64,000 nucleotides of DNA. Origin: Clostridia bacterium. GTDB lineage: Bacteria; Bacillota; Clostridia; Lachnospirales; Lachnospiraceae. The translations under genes and the position numbers were made by a program. The notes under the pieces were generated by a model. That model had not been told where the DNA came from and searched no databases. It saw only the letters and a program-made list of their open reading frames with translations. This document shows, in pieces, positions 53,573 to 63,358 of the stretch. How positions within the stretch are numbered: the first letter of the stretch is position 1; each line of letters begins with the position of its first letter. The stretch is taken from NCBI GenBank assembly GCA_003246295.1, contig QKAS01000022.1, positions 78,152-142,151 on the forward strand. Reading direction: 5' to 3'.

Positions 53573-55660
53573 TTATGATTCCTTCACGAACTGGATTGTT
53601 TTTTCCTGTGCTGTTACTTTTGAGCTGACAACATTGCCATCTGCATCTGTCTGTGGTGGATTCACTGGCACATGATAACTAATTGTCAGAATACCTGTAT
53701 CACTTGTTTCGATACCGCTAATATTGATTGCAACAGGGAAACTCGTTGTTGTCGTGCTAAACAGTACTTTGCCTGTATCTGCTGCAGTTAATACAACACT
53801 TGCATTTCCACTCTCATAGTCTGCCGGTGCTTCTACACTGATATTACAACTATAAGATGCGCCAAGGCTTAGACGTAATTCAACGTCTGTCCCCAGTGTC
53901 TGCATACTTCCACCTGGATAGCTCTGATAACATACTGTTCCAGCTTCATAAGCAATATCCTCAACTTCGGTTACTGTTGTCACTACAAATCCAGCTGCTA
54001 CCAGAACCGATTTTGCCTGTGTCTCTGTCATACCAAGAACATCCGGTATCTCAACTTTTTCATTGGTACCGCCTGTGCTGATTGTCAGTGTTACATAATC
54101 ATTTCTATCAGCAATTGCTCCTGCTTCCGGAGACTGAGACACTACATCACCTTTTTGTACTTCATCAGAAACCGTTGTGTCTTTTTTAACTGCAAATCCT
54201 TCTTTTTCAAGAGCTGCTGTTGCTTCTGCCTCTGAAAGGCCTGTAACATCAGGAACTTTTACACCATTCTTACCAGCACTGACTGTAATAATGACCGACA
54301 TTTCTGCCGTGACAGTTTCTCCTGCAGCAACACTACTTTCCATAACTGTATTTTTGTCATACTCTGTCGAAATATCATATTCCGTTGTATAGGTAATACC
54401 CGCAGCATCCAAAGCTGTCCTTGCTTCATCCAGACTCTTTCCAACCACTTCTGGCATTGTCTGTGATTCTTTTTGTGTTACTTCGCCTTCCTGTGCTTCC
54501 TGTGTCGGAAATAATCCAACAGCTCTGCCTGCAAAAAAGAGTAAGATGCAACCGATGACAACTGCAACAATAATCGTGAGTGTGGTTGTGATCCGTTCCA
54601 TTCTCGGATCATAATCATCCTCTTCTTCCACTTCTTCCACAACGACCGGCCTTGGTTTCTTTTTATTATTCGTCACTGCTTTTTTAGGCGTCTGGACTAT
54701 TTGTTGTTCTCTCAGACGCATTCCTTCATTTTTAGCAGCGGCAGCTTCTGCTCTTTGTTTGATTGCGATCATATCCTGATCCGGAACCATTTTTGTTTCT
54801 TCCTGTGCAGTATAGTTCACAAGTTTAACAAAATTTTCATCTGGATGAATCAGTGACTTTTTCAAATCAGCAATCAATTCTGCCATATTGGGATATCTTC
54901 TGTCCGGGCTTTTCTGAGTGCATTTGAATACAATTTGTTCTACACTTACCGGAATTTCCGGTACATAATCTCTAGGAGATGGCATTTCTTCCTGAATATG
55001 TTTGATTGCAATAGCGACTGTGGTTTCTCCATTAAAAGGAACGCGACCTGTCAGCATTTCAAACAAAGTGATTCCTAATGAATAAATATCACTCTTTTCA
55101 TCACTATATCCGCCTCTCGCCTGCTCAGGTGACGTATAATGAACTGATCCCATCACGTTTGAAGTTATGGTATTACTCGTAGCCGCTTTTGCAATTCCAA
55201 AGTCAGTAACTTTTACTTTGCCTTCTCTTGAAATGATAATGTTCTGTGGTTTAATATCTCTATGAATAATGCGGTTATTATGTGCCGCTTCAATTCCCAT
55301 GGAAATCTGAATTGCTATACTTATGGCTTCTTTTACAGACAGCCTTGCTTTCTTTTCAATATACTTCTTCAGCGTGATCCCTTCTACAAGTTCCATCACG
55401 ATATAATAAATATTGTTCTCTTCTCCTACATCATATACATTTACAATATTTGGATGCATTAAACCTGCGGCTGCCTGTGCTTCTACTCTGAACTTATGTA
55501 CAAAATTCGTGTTTTCACTAAATTCCTGTTTTAATATTTTTACCGCAACGAAACGATTTAATTTATGACATTTTGCCTTGTAAACATCAGACATCCCGCC
55601 GGTTCCGATTTTCTCAAGTATTTCATATCGGTCGCCAATCAGCATTCCTGTTTTAATCAT
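53573..55660 (-). CDS. prkC: PASTA-domain Ser/Thr protein kinase PrkC
   Basis: Start ATG 55660 gives 695 residues. The kinase domain (about 10-270) has the catalytic Lys41, HRD at 133-135 and DFG at 153-155. A linker of about 90 residues, rich in Lys and acid patches, precedes one transmembrane helix (about 360-378). Three extracytoplasmic PASTA domains follow (about 401-467, 471-537, 543-611), then an unusual beta-rich C-terminal domain of about 80 residues. It senses peptidoglycan fragments and phosphorylates cytoplasmic targets. It forms a kinase-phosphatase pair with stp upstream. Confidence 0.95.
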   Translation of the reverse strand: MIKTGMLIGDRYEILEKIGTGGMSDVYKAKCHKLNRFVAVKILKQEFSENTNFVHKFRVEAQAAAGLMHPNIVNVYDVGEENNIYYIVMELVEGITLKKYIEKKARLSVKEAISIAIQISMGIEAAHNNRIIHRDIKPQNIIISREGKVKVTDFGIAKAATSNTITSNVMGSVHYTSPEQARGGYSDEKSDIYSLGITLFEMLTGRVPFNGETTVAIAIKHIQEEMPSPRDYVPEIPVSVEQIVFKCTQKSPDRRYPNMAELIADLKKSLIHPDENFVKLVNYTAQEETKMVPDQDMIAIKQRAEAAAAKNEGMRLREQQIVQTPKKAVTNNKKKPRPVVVEEVEEEDDYDPRMERITTTLTIIVAVVIGCILLFFAGRAVGLFPTQEAQEGEVTQKESQTMPEVVGKSLDEARTALDAAGITYTTEYDISTEYDKNTVMESSVAAGETVTAEMSVIITVSAGKNGVKVPDVTGLSEAEATAALEKEGFAVKKDTTVSDEVQKGDVVSQSPEAGAIADRNDYVTLTISTGGTNEKVEIPDVLGMTETQAKSVLVAAGFVVTTVTEVEDIAYEAGTVCYQSYPGGSMQTLGTDVELRLSLGASYSCNISVEAPADYESGNASVVLTAADTGKVLFSTTTTSFPVAINISGIETSDTGILTISYHVPVNPPQTDADGNVVSSKVTAQEKTIQFVKES

Positions 55661-55731
55661 TTTCACTCCCATCGGCATGCGCTTGTTCTGCATGCTCTCA
55701 AATCAAAAGTTGAACCTGTCAAAGTTCATCT

Positions 55732-56469
55732 TTACACATCGTCTGCAAATGGTTCCATTAGTATTACGGCAATATTATCCCTGCCGCCATTTTGATTGGC
55801 TGCGCTGATCAATAAATCTGCCTTTTTGGATATTTCTTCTTCCCTTAAAAGGATTGAAAGAATCTCCTGATCTTCAAGCATATTGGTCAGTCCATCAGAA
55901 CACATAAGCACAATATCACCATGCTCCAATGTGACGTCAAAAAAATCCACTTCAACGCTTTCCTGCGCACCAATTGCACGCGTTATTATATTTTTATCAG
56001 GATGATTTCTGGCAGAGGCACGGTCAATTCCGCCCATCCTTACCATTTCTTCAACCAATGAGTGATCTCTGGTAATTTGTCTGATATCTTTTCCTATGAC
56101 ATAGAGCCTGCTGTCTCCAACATTGGCAACATGTAGAATTCCATCCTTAAAGGTTGCAACAACTACCGTTGTTCCCATACCACTCAAAGCATCATCTGCT
56201 TTCGCAGCCTCTCTGATTTTTTTATTTGCAGTTTCAATTGCTTCTCTGATGATATCGTTACAATCCAGTCTGTCTGAAAGACTGATTTCACTTATTATAA
56301 CTTCTACCGTATACCTGGATGCATAATCACCAGCGTTATGTCCACCCATTCCATCAGCCACAATAAAAACATTGGGCAAACGACCCAGCGCTTGTTCTGA
56401 TGCAAAGACGATGTCCTGATTTAACTGTCTTCTTTTTCCAACATCTGTTACAGATACTGCCTTAATCAA
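55732..56469 (-). CDS. stp: PP2C-type Ser/Thr phosphatase (Stp/PrpC)
   Basis: The 245-residue phosphatase has PP2C motifs: DVGKRRQLNQD, FIVADGMGGHNAGDYAS, VGDSRLYVIG, CSDGLTNMLED and NGGRDNIAVILM. It removes phosphates placed by PrkC. The start is TTG at 56469, overlapping the rlmN stop by 4 bases (TTGA). It precedes prkC, as in most Firmicutes. Confidence 0.96.
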   Translation of the reverse strand: MIKAVSVTDVGKRRQLNQDIVFASEQALGRLPNVFIVADGMGGHNAGDYASRYTVEVIISEISLSDRLDCNDIIREAIETANKKIREAAKADDALSGMGTTVVVATFKDGILHVANVGDSRLYVIGKDIRQITRDHSLVEEMVRMGGIDRASARNHPDKNIITRAIGAQESVEVDFFDVTLEHGDIVLMCSDGLTNMLEDQEILSILLREEEISKKADLLISAANQNGGRDNIAVILMEPFADDV

Positions 56470-57518
56470 AATTCGCTGCCTCCTGACTGCTGTTCTTGAC
56501 TATGACGACGCCTTAATTGTCCACATGCACCATCAATATCCCGTCCCATTTCCCTTCTTATAGTAACATTAATTCCGTTTTTTTCAAGTTTATTTTTAAA
56601 TGCAACCACTTCTGCGTTGCCTGATTCTACATAATCTCGCTCTTTAATTGGGTTGACTGGTATCAGATTCACATGGCAATTCATCCCTTTCAATAGATGA
56701 ATCAGTTCTGTTGCATCTGTATCCGTATCATTGACTCCTCCTACAAGGCTATACTCAAAAGTAAGTCTTCTACCTGTTTTGTCAAAATAATATCGACATG
56801 CCTGCAACAGTTCTTTGATCGAATAACGGTTTGCAATCGGCATCAGTGCTTTCCTCTTTTCATCCGTTGCCGCATGTAACGAGATCGCAAGTGTAATCTG
56901 AAGTTTCTCCTCAGCAAGCCGAATCATTTCAGGTACGATTCCACAGGTTGAAACCGTAAGATTACGCTGACTGATATTGAGTCCATTTTCATCTGAAAGT
57001 AACCTGATAAACTGAAGAAGGTTCTCAAAATTATCTAGTGGTTCCCCAGTCCCCATAACAACCACGTTACTGATTCGTTCTCCTGTGTCTCTTGCTATTG
57101 CATAAATCTGATCCAGCATCTCTGATGGTTTTAGTGATCGTTCCAATCCATCCAATGTAGAAGCACAGAACCTGCAACCCATTCTGCACCCTACCTGAGA
57201 GGAAATACAGACTGAATTACCGAATTTATAACGCATCAAAACACTTTCTACAAGATTCCCATCTGATAGCGCAAATAAATATTTTTTTGTCCCATCTGTT
57301 TTAGACTCCTGTACTCTGACTGTTTCAATTGAGACAAGCGTATCATGTTCTTCAAGATAAGTACGAAGATTTTTAGGGAGATTTGACATTTCATCAAAAC
57401 GTCTCACATGTTTGATATGGAGCCATTCATAAATCTGCTTTGCTCTGAATTTTTTCTCTCCAGCTTCTACAATATGTTCTTCAAGCTGGCTAAGATTCAA
57501 CGATTTGATATCTGTCAT
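56466..57518 (-). CDS. rlmN: 23S rRNA (adenine2503-C2)-methyltransferase RlmN
   Basis: The 350-residue radical SAM enzyme has the Fe-S cluster motif C111-x3-C115-x2-C118 (GCRMGCRFCAS), the GTGEPLDN segment and a C-terminal catalytic Cys in GACGQLR. It methylates C2 of A2503 in 23S rRNA and A37 in some tRNAs. It follows rsmB by 18 bases. A Cfr-type resistance enzyme is the alternative, but the length and the housekeeping context favour RlmN. Confidence 0.96.
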   Translation of the reverse strand: MTDIKSLNLSQLEEHIVEAGEKKFRAKQIYEWLHIKHVRRFDEMSNLPKNLRTYLEEHDTLVSIETVRVQESKTDGTKKYLFALSDGNLVESVLMRYKFGNSVCISSQVGCRMGCRFCASTLDGLERSLKPSEMLDQIYAIARDTGERISNVVVMGTGEPLDNFENLLQFIRLLSDENGLNISQRNLTVSTCGIVPEMIRLAEEKLQITLAISLHAATDEKRKALMPIANRYSIKELLQACRYYFDKTGRRLTFEYSLVGGVNDTDTDATELIHLLKGMNCHVNLIPVNPIKERDYVESGNAEVVAFKNKLEKNGINVTIRREMGRDIDGACGQLRRRHSQEQQSGGSEF

Positions 57519-57536
57519 CTTCTGTTCATACCTCTA

Positions 57537-58937
57537 TTATTTCTTTCTGATTAGTCTTGCCATATAAAAACCATCTGTTTCATGGATACCAGGCATGAGC
57601 TGTAAATGTCCTGCATCGGTATCCTCAAAGCGAAGTTGCTCTGGCATACTTTCTGAAATAGACTCAAGTTCAAATGGATACTGTTCTATCAGCCATTGAA
57701 CAATGTCATCATTTTCTTTGCGATTGATTGTGCAGGTACTATATACAAGAGTCCCTCCACATTTTACATATTGCCATATCACACTAAGAATCTGTTTTTG
57801 TAACTTAGAAATTTCAATCAAAGACTCTTCAGTGATGTGATATTTAATATCTCTTTTTTTGCCAAGTACACCCAGTCCCGAACACGGCAGATCGGCAATC
57901 ACTACATCTGCGGTTTCTATTTTTTCCGAATCAAGAATCAGTGCATCTGCCTTACTTGCTTCTATATTTTTCAGTTGCATTCTCTGGATATTCTGTTCTA
58001 TCATATCTACTTTATAATCTGTCAGATCTCTTGCCTCAACCAAACCATTTCCTGACAGTTTTTCTGCTGCAAATATTGCTTTCCCACCAGGTGCAGCGCA
58101 TACATCCATAACATGCATCCCAGGTCTGATTCTGGCAGCTTCTATAGCAAGCATGGAACTTACATCCTGAATTGTAAGTAACCCTTCCGCAAATCCCGGA
58201 ATCATAGCTGCTCCTTCAAGATGCTCAATGATGAAAGCATACTTCAGATATGGATGTGGGTGTATAGAAATCCCACTTTGCACCATTTTTTGAATCAGTT
58301 CTTCTTTCTCCACACCTTTAAGAGATTCTCTGATTCTGATTACGACTGGATGTTCCTGTAATAGTCCGGCAAGCATTTTTTCTGTCATTTCTTCAGAATA
58401 CTGTTCATCCCACATTTTTATAATCCATTGTGGCATAGAGTATCTGATTGAAAGTGACAGGACTCTGTTTTTAACGGGATTTGGATATTTGATCTGCTCT
58501 TTATTCCTGACTATGTTTCTTAAGACCCCATTTACAAAACCTTTTAATTGAAAAAACTTCTTTTTTTCAGCGAGTCTGACCGCTTCATTGCAAGCTGCCG
58601 AATCCGGAATTTTATCCATAAAAAGAATCTGATATACTGACATACGCAAAATATTTCGTATTACAGGTTTCATTTTTGTTGTTTTTGTATTGGAAAACTG
58701 GTCTATGATGTAATCAAGCTGAATCATTCTCTCAAGGGTTCCTTCTGAAATCCGCTTGATCAGTGCCTTATCCTCGGGCTTAATATAGTCATACTTTTCC
58801 AATACATTCCGAATCATGATATGGCTGTATTCTCTTCCAGATGTCACTTCAAGGAGAAGTTCAAGAATAACTTCTCTTGCCGGAAATGCTTTATTGGTCT
58901 GTTTCATTTGAGAACTCTTTTGATTAGTCTCTGTCAT
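57537..58937 (-). CDS. rsmB: 16S rRNA (cytosine967-C5)-methyltransferase RsmB
   Basis: Start ATG 58937 gives 466 residues. The N-terminal NusB-like domain (about 20-155) is followed by a SAM-binding domain with DVCAAPGGK, DLPCSGLG and the catalytic Cys in YSTCTINRKEND. It methylates C967 of 16S rRNA. The start overlaps the yugP stop by 14 bases; the longer frame from 59003 lies entirely inside yugP and has no ribosome site. GGGGG lies five bases upstream. Confidence 0.95.
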   Translation of the reverse strand: MTETNQKSSQMKQTNKAFPAREVILELLLEVTSGREYSHIMIRNVLEKYDYIKPEDKALIKRISEGTLERMIQLDYIIDQFSNTKTTKMKPVIRNILRMSVYQILFMDKIPDSAACNEAVRLAEKKKFFQLKGFVNGVLRNIVRNKEQIKYPNPVKNRVLSLSIRYSMPQWIIKMWDEQYSEEMTEKMLAGLLQEHPVVIRIRESLKGVEKEELIQKMVQSGISIHPHPYLKYAFIIEHLEGAAMIPGFAEGLLTIQDVSSMLAIEAARIRPGMHVMDVCAAPGGKAIFAAEKLSGNGLVEARDLTDYKVDMIEQNIQRMQLKNIEASKADALILDSEKIETADVVIADLPCSGLGVLGKKRDIKYHITEESLIEISKLQKQILSVIWQYVKCGGTLVYSTCTINRKENDDIVQWLIEQYPFELESISESMPEQLRFEDTDAGHLQLMPGIHETDGFYMARLIRKK

Positions 58938-59643
58938 TTCTTCCCCCAAACAATAGCACAAGTCTAAGAAGCTGTAAAATGGAAGCAGCAGCGGCTGCCA
59001 CATACGTTAATGCTGCTGCACTTAATACTTTTTTACACTGTCCAACTTCTGTTGTTCCAAGAATTCCCTGTCCCTCCAGAATCGCAAGCGCCCTTCCTGA
59101 TGCATTAAATTCAACAGGAAGTGTTATAAGTTGAAATAAAACAGCAATGGCAAACACCCAGATCCCAATCTGAATCAATGTATAGTTATAACTTAATACG
59201 ACTCCTAATATTACAATCGGAATTCCAAGTCTTGACCCAATATTTGCTGCCGGAACCAGTGCCGATCTTAGTTTCAACGGTCCATATCCATCATTGTGCT
59301 GAAGTGCATGTCCGCATTCATGTGCTGCAACACCAACAGCAGCTACTGATGGAGATGCATACGTAGCATCAGAAAGTCTAAGAACCTTACTTTTTGGATC
59401 ATAATGATCCGTCAGATTGCCACTGATGTGTTCAATTCTTACATCATAAATTCCGGCCTGATTTAAAATTTTCGCCGCCGCCTGCGCACCAGTCATTCCG
59501 CTCATGCTTCTAACTTTTGCATACTTATTAAACGTCGAATTCACTTTCATTGAAGCACCAATTGATAACACCGCTCCAATGAGAACTAAAATATAAGTCC
59601 AGTCCATATAATAACCAAATCCATATAATGGGTACATACTCAT
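58924..59643 (-). CDS. yugP: Zinc metallopeptidase YugP family
   Basis: The 239-residue membrane protein has the HECGH zinc motif (AAHECGHALQH) between hydrophobic segments: one near the N-terminus (about 14-32) and two or more after residue 125. It matches the YugP/DUF2268-like neutral zinc metallopeptidases of Firmicutes. The substrate is unknown. It overlaps fmt by 4 bases (ATGA), so translation is coupled. Confidence 0.92.
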   Translation of the reverse strand: MSMYPLYGFGYYMDWTYILVLIGAVLSIGASMKVNSTFNKYAKVRSMSGMTGAQAAAKILNQAGIYDVRIEHISGNLTDHYDPKSKVLRLSDATYASPSVAAVGVAAHECGHALQHNDGYGPLKLRSALVPAANIGSRLGIPIVILGVVLSYNYTLIQIGIWVFAIAVLFQLITLPVEFNASGRALAILEGQGILGTTEVGQCKKVLSAAALTYVAAAAASILQLLRLVLLFGGRNDRD

Positions 59644-60593
59644 TCCTCCTTGCCTTCTGTCATGATCTGTCCTTTTTCTACTTTATTTCCTAATAAGAAG
59701 TCATGCACACTCATTTTCTTCTTACCTTCAAGCTGAACTGCTTCAAGTACCAGTATCCCTTCACCTGTTGCAACTTGTAATGAATCACGCCCTACTTCTA
59801 TAATTGTTCCTGGCGCTGTCATTTCAGGTCTGTTTTCTGTTTCTATGATTCTGGCCTCCCAGATTTTAAGTGATTTTCCCTGGAAATAGGTGTATGCACT
59901 TGGCCACGGATTCAGACCGCGTATCAAACGTTCTATTTCTGCTGCTCGCTTATTCCATTGTATACACCCCATCTCTTTTGTAAGCATGGATGCATAAGAA
60001 GATTTTGAATCCTCTTGTTTTTCTCTGCTTATGGTCCCTTCCTGAATGCGGCACAATGCCTCCAGTATCAGTTCAGAACCTATCACGCTCAGCTTATCAT
60101 GAAGTGTTTGTCCTGTTTCCTGTGCGTCAATGGAAACTGCCTTTTTTAGAAGCATATCTCCAGTATCAAGTCCCACATCCATCTGCATAATCGTGACTCC
60201 CGTCTCCCTCTCACCTTCAATAATAGACCACTGAATGGGTGCCGCACCACGATATTTCGGCAAAAGAGAGGCATGAATATTCAGACAGCCATATCTTGGA
60301 ATTTCCAAAATCTCACGGCTTAAGATCTGTCCAAATGCTGCCACAATATAGATATCTGCATTATATTTTTTTAATGTTTCCACAGCCTCAGGATTTTTGA
60401 TTTTAGCAGGCTGAAATACCGGAATGTTCTTTGATACAGCATATTCTTTTACTTCACATGCCTGCATTTCTTTGCCTCTGCCTTTTGCCTTGTCAGGCTG
60501 TGTTACAACTGCCAGAACTTCATGTCCAGCCTCATAGATTGCCTTTAATGGTCCAACTGCAAACTCAGGGGTTCCCATATATAGTATCTTCAT
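59640..60593 (-). CDS. fmt: Methionyl-tRNA formyltransferase
   Basis: Start ATG 60593 gives 317 residues beginning MKILYMGTPEFAVGPL. The catalytic segments NIHASLLPKYRGAAPIQWSII and the binding site MQMDVGLDTGDML are complete. It formylates Met-tRNA for initiation. GGAG lies eight bases upstream; the 18-codon extension to 60647 lies in the end of def and is rejected. It follows def by 13 bases. Confidence 0.97.
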   Translation of the reverse strand: MKILYMGTPEFAVGPLKAIYEAGHEVLAVVTQPDKAKGRGKEMQACEVKEYAVSKNIPVFQPAKIKNPEAVETLKKYNADIYIVAAFGQILSREILEIPRYGCLNIHASLLPKYRGAAPIQWSIIEGERETGVTIMQMDVGLDTGDMLLKKAVSIDAQETGQTLHDKLSVIGSELILEALCRIQEGTISREKQEDSKSSYASMLTKEMGCIQWNKRAAEIERLIRGLNPWPSAYTYFQGKSLKIWEARIIETENRPEMTAPGTIIEVGRDSLQVATGEGILVLEAVQLEGKKKMSVHDFLLGNKVEKGQIMTEGKEE

Positions 60594-60606
60594 ATCTGTT
60601 TCTCCA

Positions 60607-61098
60607 TTATTCCGCGATAAATTCTTCATCCTCATCATCAGAGACATTCATAAGTTCACCTTCCACCCTGTCAATGTATAACTTCCCATCAAGGTGCTCC
60701 AGTTCATGACAAATTGCTCTTGCCAGTAGTTCGGTTCCTTCAATTTCAAATGGCTCCATATTTTCATTTAACGCAACTGCTTTTACATAATTAGGTCGTC
60801 TCACAATACCGGTTTTCCCAGGAACGCTTAAACATCCTTCATTCCCGACCTGCTCACCGCTCGTTTCTACAATCCTTGGGTTAATCAAAACAATTGGGGT
60901 TTCCCCAGTTGTATCAATTACCGCGATTCTCTTTAGGATACCAACCTGTGGTGCAGCGAGTCCTACGCCAAATTCTTCATACATGGTATCAAACATATCC
61001 TGAATTAATTCTTTTATTCTTGGTGTCATTTCTGTCACTTCTTTGCATCTTTTTGTTAAAACTTCATCACCAATTGTTCTAATGTTGCGAATTGCCAT
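60607..61098 (-). CDS. def: Peptide deformylase
   Basis: Start ATG 61098 gives 163 residues. The three deformylase motifs are GVGLAAPQVG, EGCLSVPG and HELEHLDG, with metal ligands Cys and two His. It removes the formyl group from nascent proteins, the reverse of Fmt's modification. AGGAG lies eight bases upstream. The first residues beyond priA overlap are rejected as start. It follows priA and overlaps nothing else. Confidence 0.97.
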   Translation of the reverse strand: MAIRNIRTIGDEVLTKRCKEVTEMTPRIKELIQDMFDTMYEEFGVGLAAPQVGILKRIAVIDTTGETPIVLINPRIVETSGEQVGNEGCLSVPGKTGIVRRPNYVKAVALNENMEPFEIEGTELLARAICHELEHLDGKLYIDRVEGELMNVSDDEDEEFIAE

Positions 61099-61123
61099 TT
61101 CCGTCACTCCTTTTATATAATGC

Positions 61124-63358
61124 TTAATATTGCCCCATAGGGTCAAAGTCAAATTGTATCATATCACTATTTCTGCCGGTTATTCTTCCGAATTCTTCTG
61201 CGTGTTCTCTGATTGCAATCAATGCTTTCTCGTCGCAGGCTCTGGCATAAAGTACATATCTGTAAATATCATTTATTTTCTCAATGGTAGCCGGTGCTGG
61301 TCCCACCAGATGGATATTTTTATCTGTTATCCGCTCCCTAAGCCTGCCTGCCAGTCGATCAGAAAACTGTCTGGCTTCAAACTCCTCTGGACTTAAAATC
61401 AATATCACAAGCAAATGTGCCACTGGTGGATACAGCATCATTTCCCGATAAACAATCTCTTCCTCGTAAAACCCAAGATAATCATGGTTTGCTGCATATT
61501 GCAAACTATAATGATCTGGCTGATATGTCTGAATGACCACTTCCCCTGAAGATTCTCCTCTGCCTGCTCTGCCTGCTGCCTGCGTAATTAATTGAAATGT
61601 ACGTTCTGCTGCCCGAAAATCATTCACATGCAAAGACAGATCTGCTGCCAGAATACCCACTAGTGTAACCGCTGGAAAATCATGCCCTTTCACAATCATC
61701 TGCGTTCCAAGTAGAATATCCGCTTCATGATTCGCAAAAGAAGAGAGGATGGCATCATAACTCTCCTTTTTTCTCGTTGAGTCCGCATCCATACGTAAGA
61801 CTTTTGCTTGTGGAAATTTTAACTTGATCTGTTCTTCAATCTGCTGCGTGCCTGCCCTAAAACCTGCAATAAATTTTGAAGAACATTCCGGACATTTTGA
61901 AACCATTTGTTCTTCATAGCCACAATAGTGGCAGATCAGCTTGCCATTACGATGTTCTGATAATGACACTGCACAATGTGGACATTTCATAACATGACCA
62001 CAGGATCTGCAGGACACAAATCCCGCATAACCTCTTCTATTAATAAAAAGGATTATCTGCTCTTTTTTTGTTAATTTTTCTTCAATTAATTCCGAAAGAC
62101 ACGTGCTAAAAATAGAACGATTACCCTTTCTCATTTCTTCTCTCAAGTCGACAATCTGTGTGTTTGGAAGCGTACCACCTGTTAATCTCTGCGTCATCTC
62201 AAAAAGCTTATATTCTCCCTTTTTTGCTTTATAATAAGACTCAAGAGAAGGTGTCGCAGAACCAAGGACAACACATGCATTACACATCTTCGCAATCTGC
62301 TGTGCAACCTCTCTGGCGTGATACCTGGGCATGGATTCACTTTTATAGCTTGTTTCATGCTCTTCATCAATAATAATAAGGCCTAGATTCTGAAATGGTG
62401 CGAACAACGCTGATCTTGGACCAATCATAATATCAGTATCTTGATTTTTCGCTTTTTCAAACTGGTCAAATCTTTCACCAGCTGATAGTTTGGAATTCAT
62501 GACAGAAACCCTGTCACCAAAACGATTATAAAAACGCATCACTGTCTGATAAGTCAAGGCAATTTCCGGAATCAGCATAATCGTCTGTCTTCCTCTTGCA
62601 GCCATTTCCTGTGCAAGATTCATGTAGACTTCTGTTTTACCACTTCCTGTGATTCCATGAATCAGATAGGTTTTAAAGATATCATGTTCAAAATCTCCAA
62701 GCACAGTATCAATAATTGATTGCTGCTCCTGACTAAGTTCTTTGGTTTCATCCTCCATCCTTTTATTTGATATAGGACTTCTGTATACTGTCTGGCTGTT
62801 TACTTTAATGATTCCTTGCGTTTCAAGATCTTGTACTGTTTTCCTTGAGATATTCAACTTCTCAAGCACTACCTCCTGCGGGATTTCATTTGTCTGTAAC
62901 AGATGTTCAAGAAGACGACTTCTAGCCGTCTGTTTTTTCTTTTGAAAAAAAACTAGTTTTTCTTCAGCTTCCTTTTGTGCCAACAATAAAACAATTGTTT
63001 TCTTTTCCATTGCCTTCGTCTTTTGCTTGACAGGAAGTACCGTTTTTAATGCAGCAATCATGGTAGAACCATATTGTTCTCTAATCCACGCAGCAAGTCT
63101 GATTTGTCTTGATTCCAAACCTGCTCTCTGGGATGCTATCCCCTGAATATATTTTAGTCTGGAAGGATCAAAAGTACATACATCGCTGATTCCCGTGACA
63201 TATCCTTGCCTGATGGTATTTCCCTTTCCAAAAGGAACCATGACTTCTACCCCAGGTTGAATTTGCTCTGAAATTTCTTCCGGTATCATATATTGAAATG
63301 GTCTGTCCACTTTCTCATGAGAGATGTCGATAATGACGTCTGCATAGCGTATTGTCAT
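61124..63358 (-). CDS. priA: Primosomal replication restart helicase PriA
   Basis: The 744-residue protein has an N-terminal DNA 3'-end-binding domain, Walker A GITGSGKTE, DEEH box (IIDEEH), and a zinc region with paired CxxC motifs (CRSCGHVMKCPHC, CHYCGYEEQMVSKCPEC). The helicase C-terminal part contains QAAGRAGRG. It restarts replication at stalled forks. Its start overlaps the murE stop by 4 bases (ATGA). Confidence 0.97.
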   Translation of the reverse strand: MTIRYADVIIDISHEKVDRPFQYMIPEEISEQIQPGVEVMVPFGKGNTIRQGYVTGISDVCTFDPSRLKYIQGIASQRAGLESRQIRLAAWIREQYGSTMIAALKTVLPVKQKTKAMEKKTIVLLLAQKEAEEKLVFFQKKKQTARSRLLEHLLQTNEIPQEVVLEKLNISRKTVQDLETQGIIKVNSQTVYRSPISNKRMEDETKELSQEQQSIIDTVLGDFEHDIFKTYLIHGITGSGKTEVYMNLAQEMAARGRQTIMLIPEIALTYQTVMRFYNRFGDRVSVMNSKLSAGERFDQFEKAKNQDTDIMIGPRSALFAPFQNLGLIIIDEEHETSYKSESMPRYHAREVAQQIAKMCNACVVLGSATPSLESYYKAKKGEYKLFEMTQRLTGGTLPNTQIVDLREEMRKGNRSIFSTCLSELIEEKLTKKEQIILFINRRGYAGFVSCRSCGHVMKCPHCAVSLSEHRNGKLICHYCGYEEQMVSKCPECSSKFIAGFRAGTQQIEEQIKLKFPQAKVLRMDADSTRKKESYDAILSSFANHEADILLGTQMIVKGHDFPAVTLVGILAADLSLHVNDFRAAERTFQLITQAAGRAGRGESSGEVVIQTYQPDHYSLQYAANHDYLGFYEEEIVYREMMLYPPVAHLLVILILSPEEFEARQFSDRLAGRLRERITDKNIHLVGPAPATIEKINDIYRYVLYARACDEKALIAIREHAEEFGRITGRNSDMIQFDFDPMGQY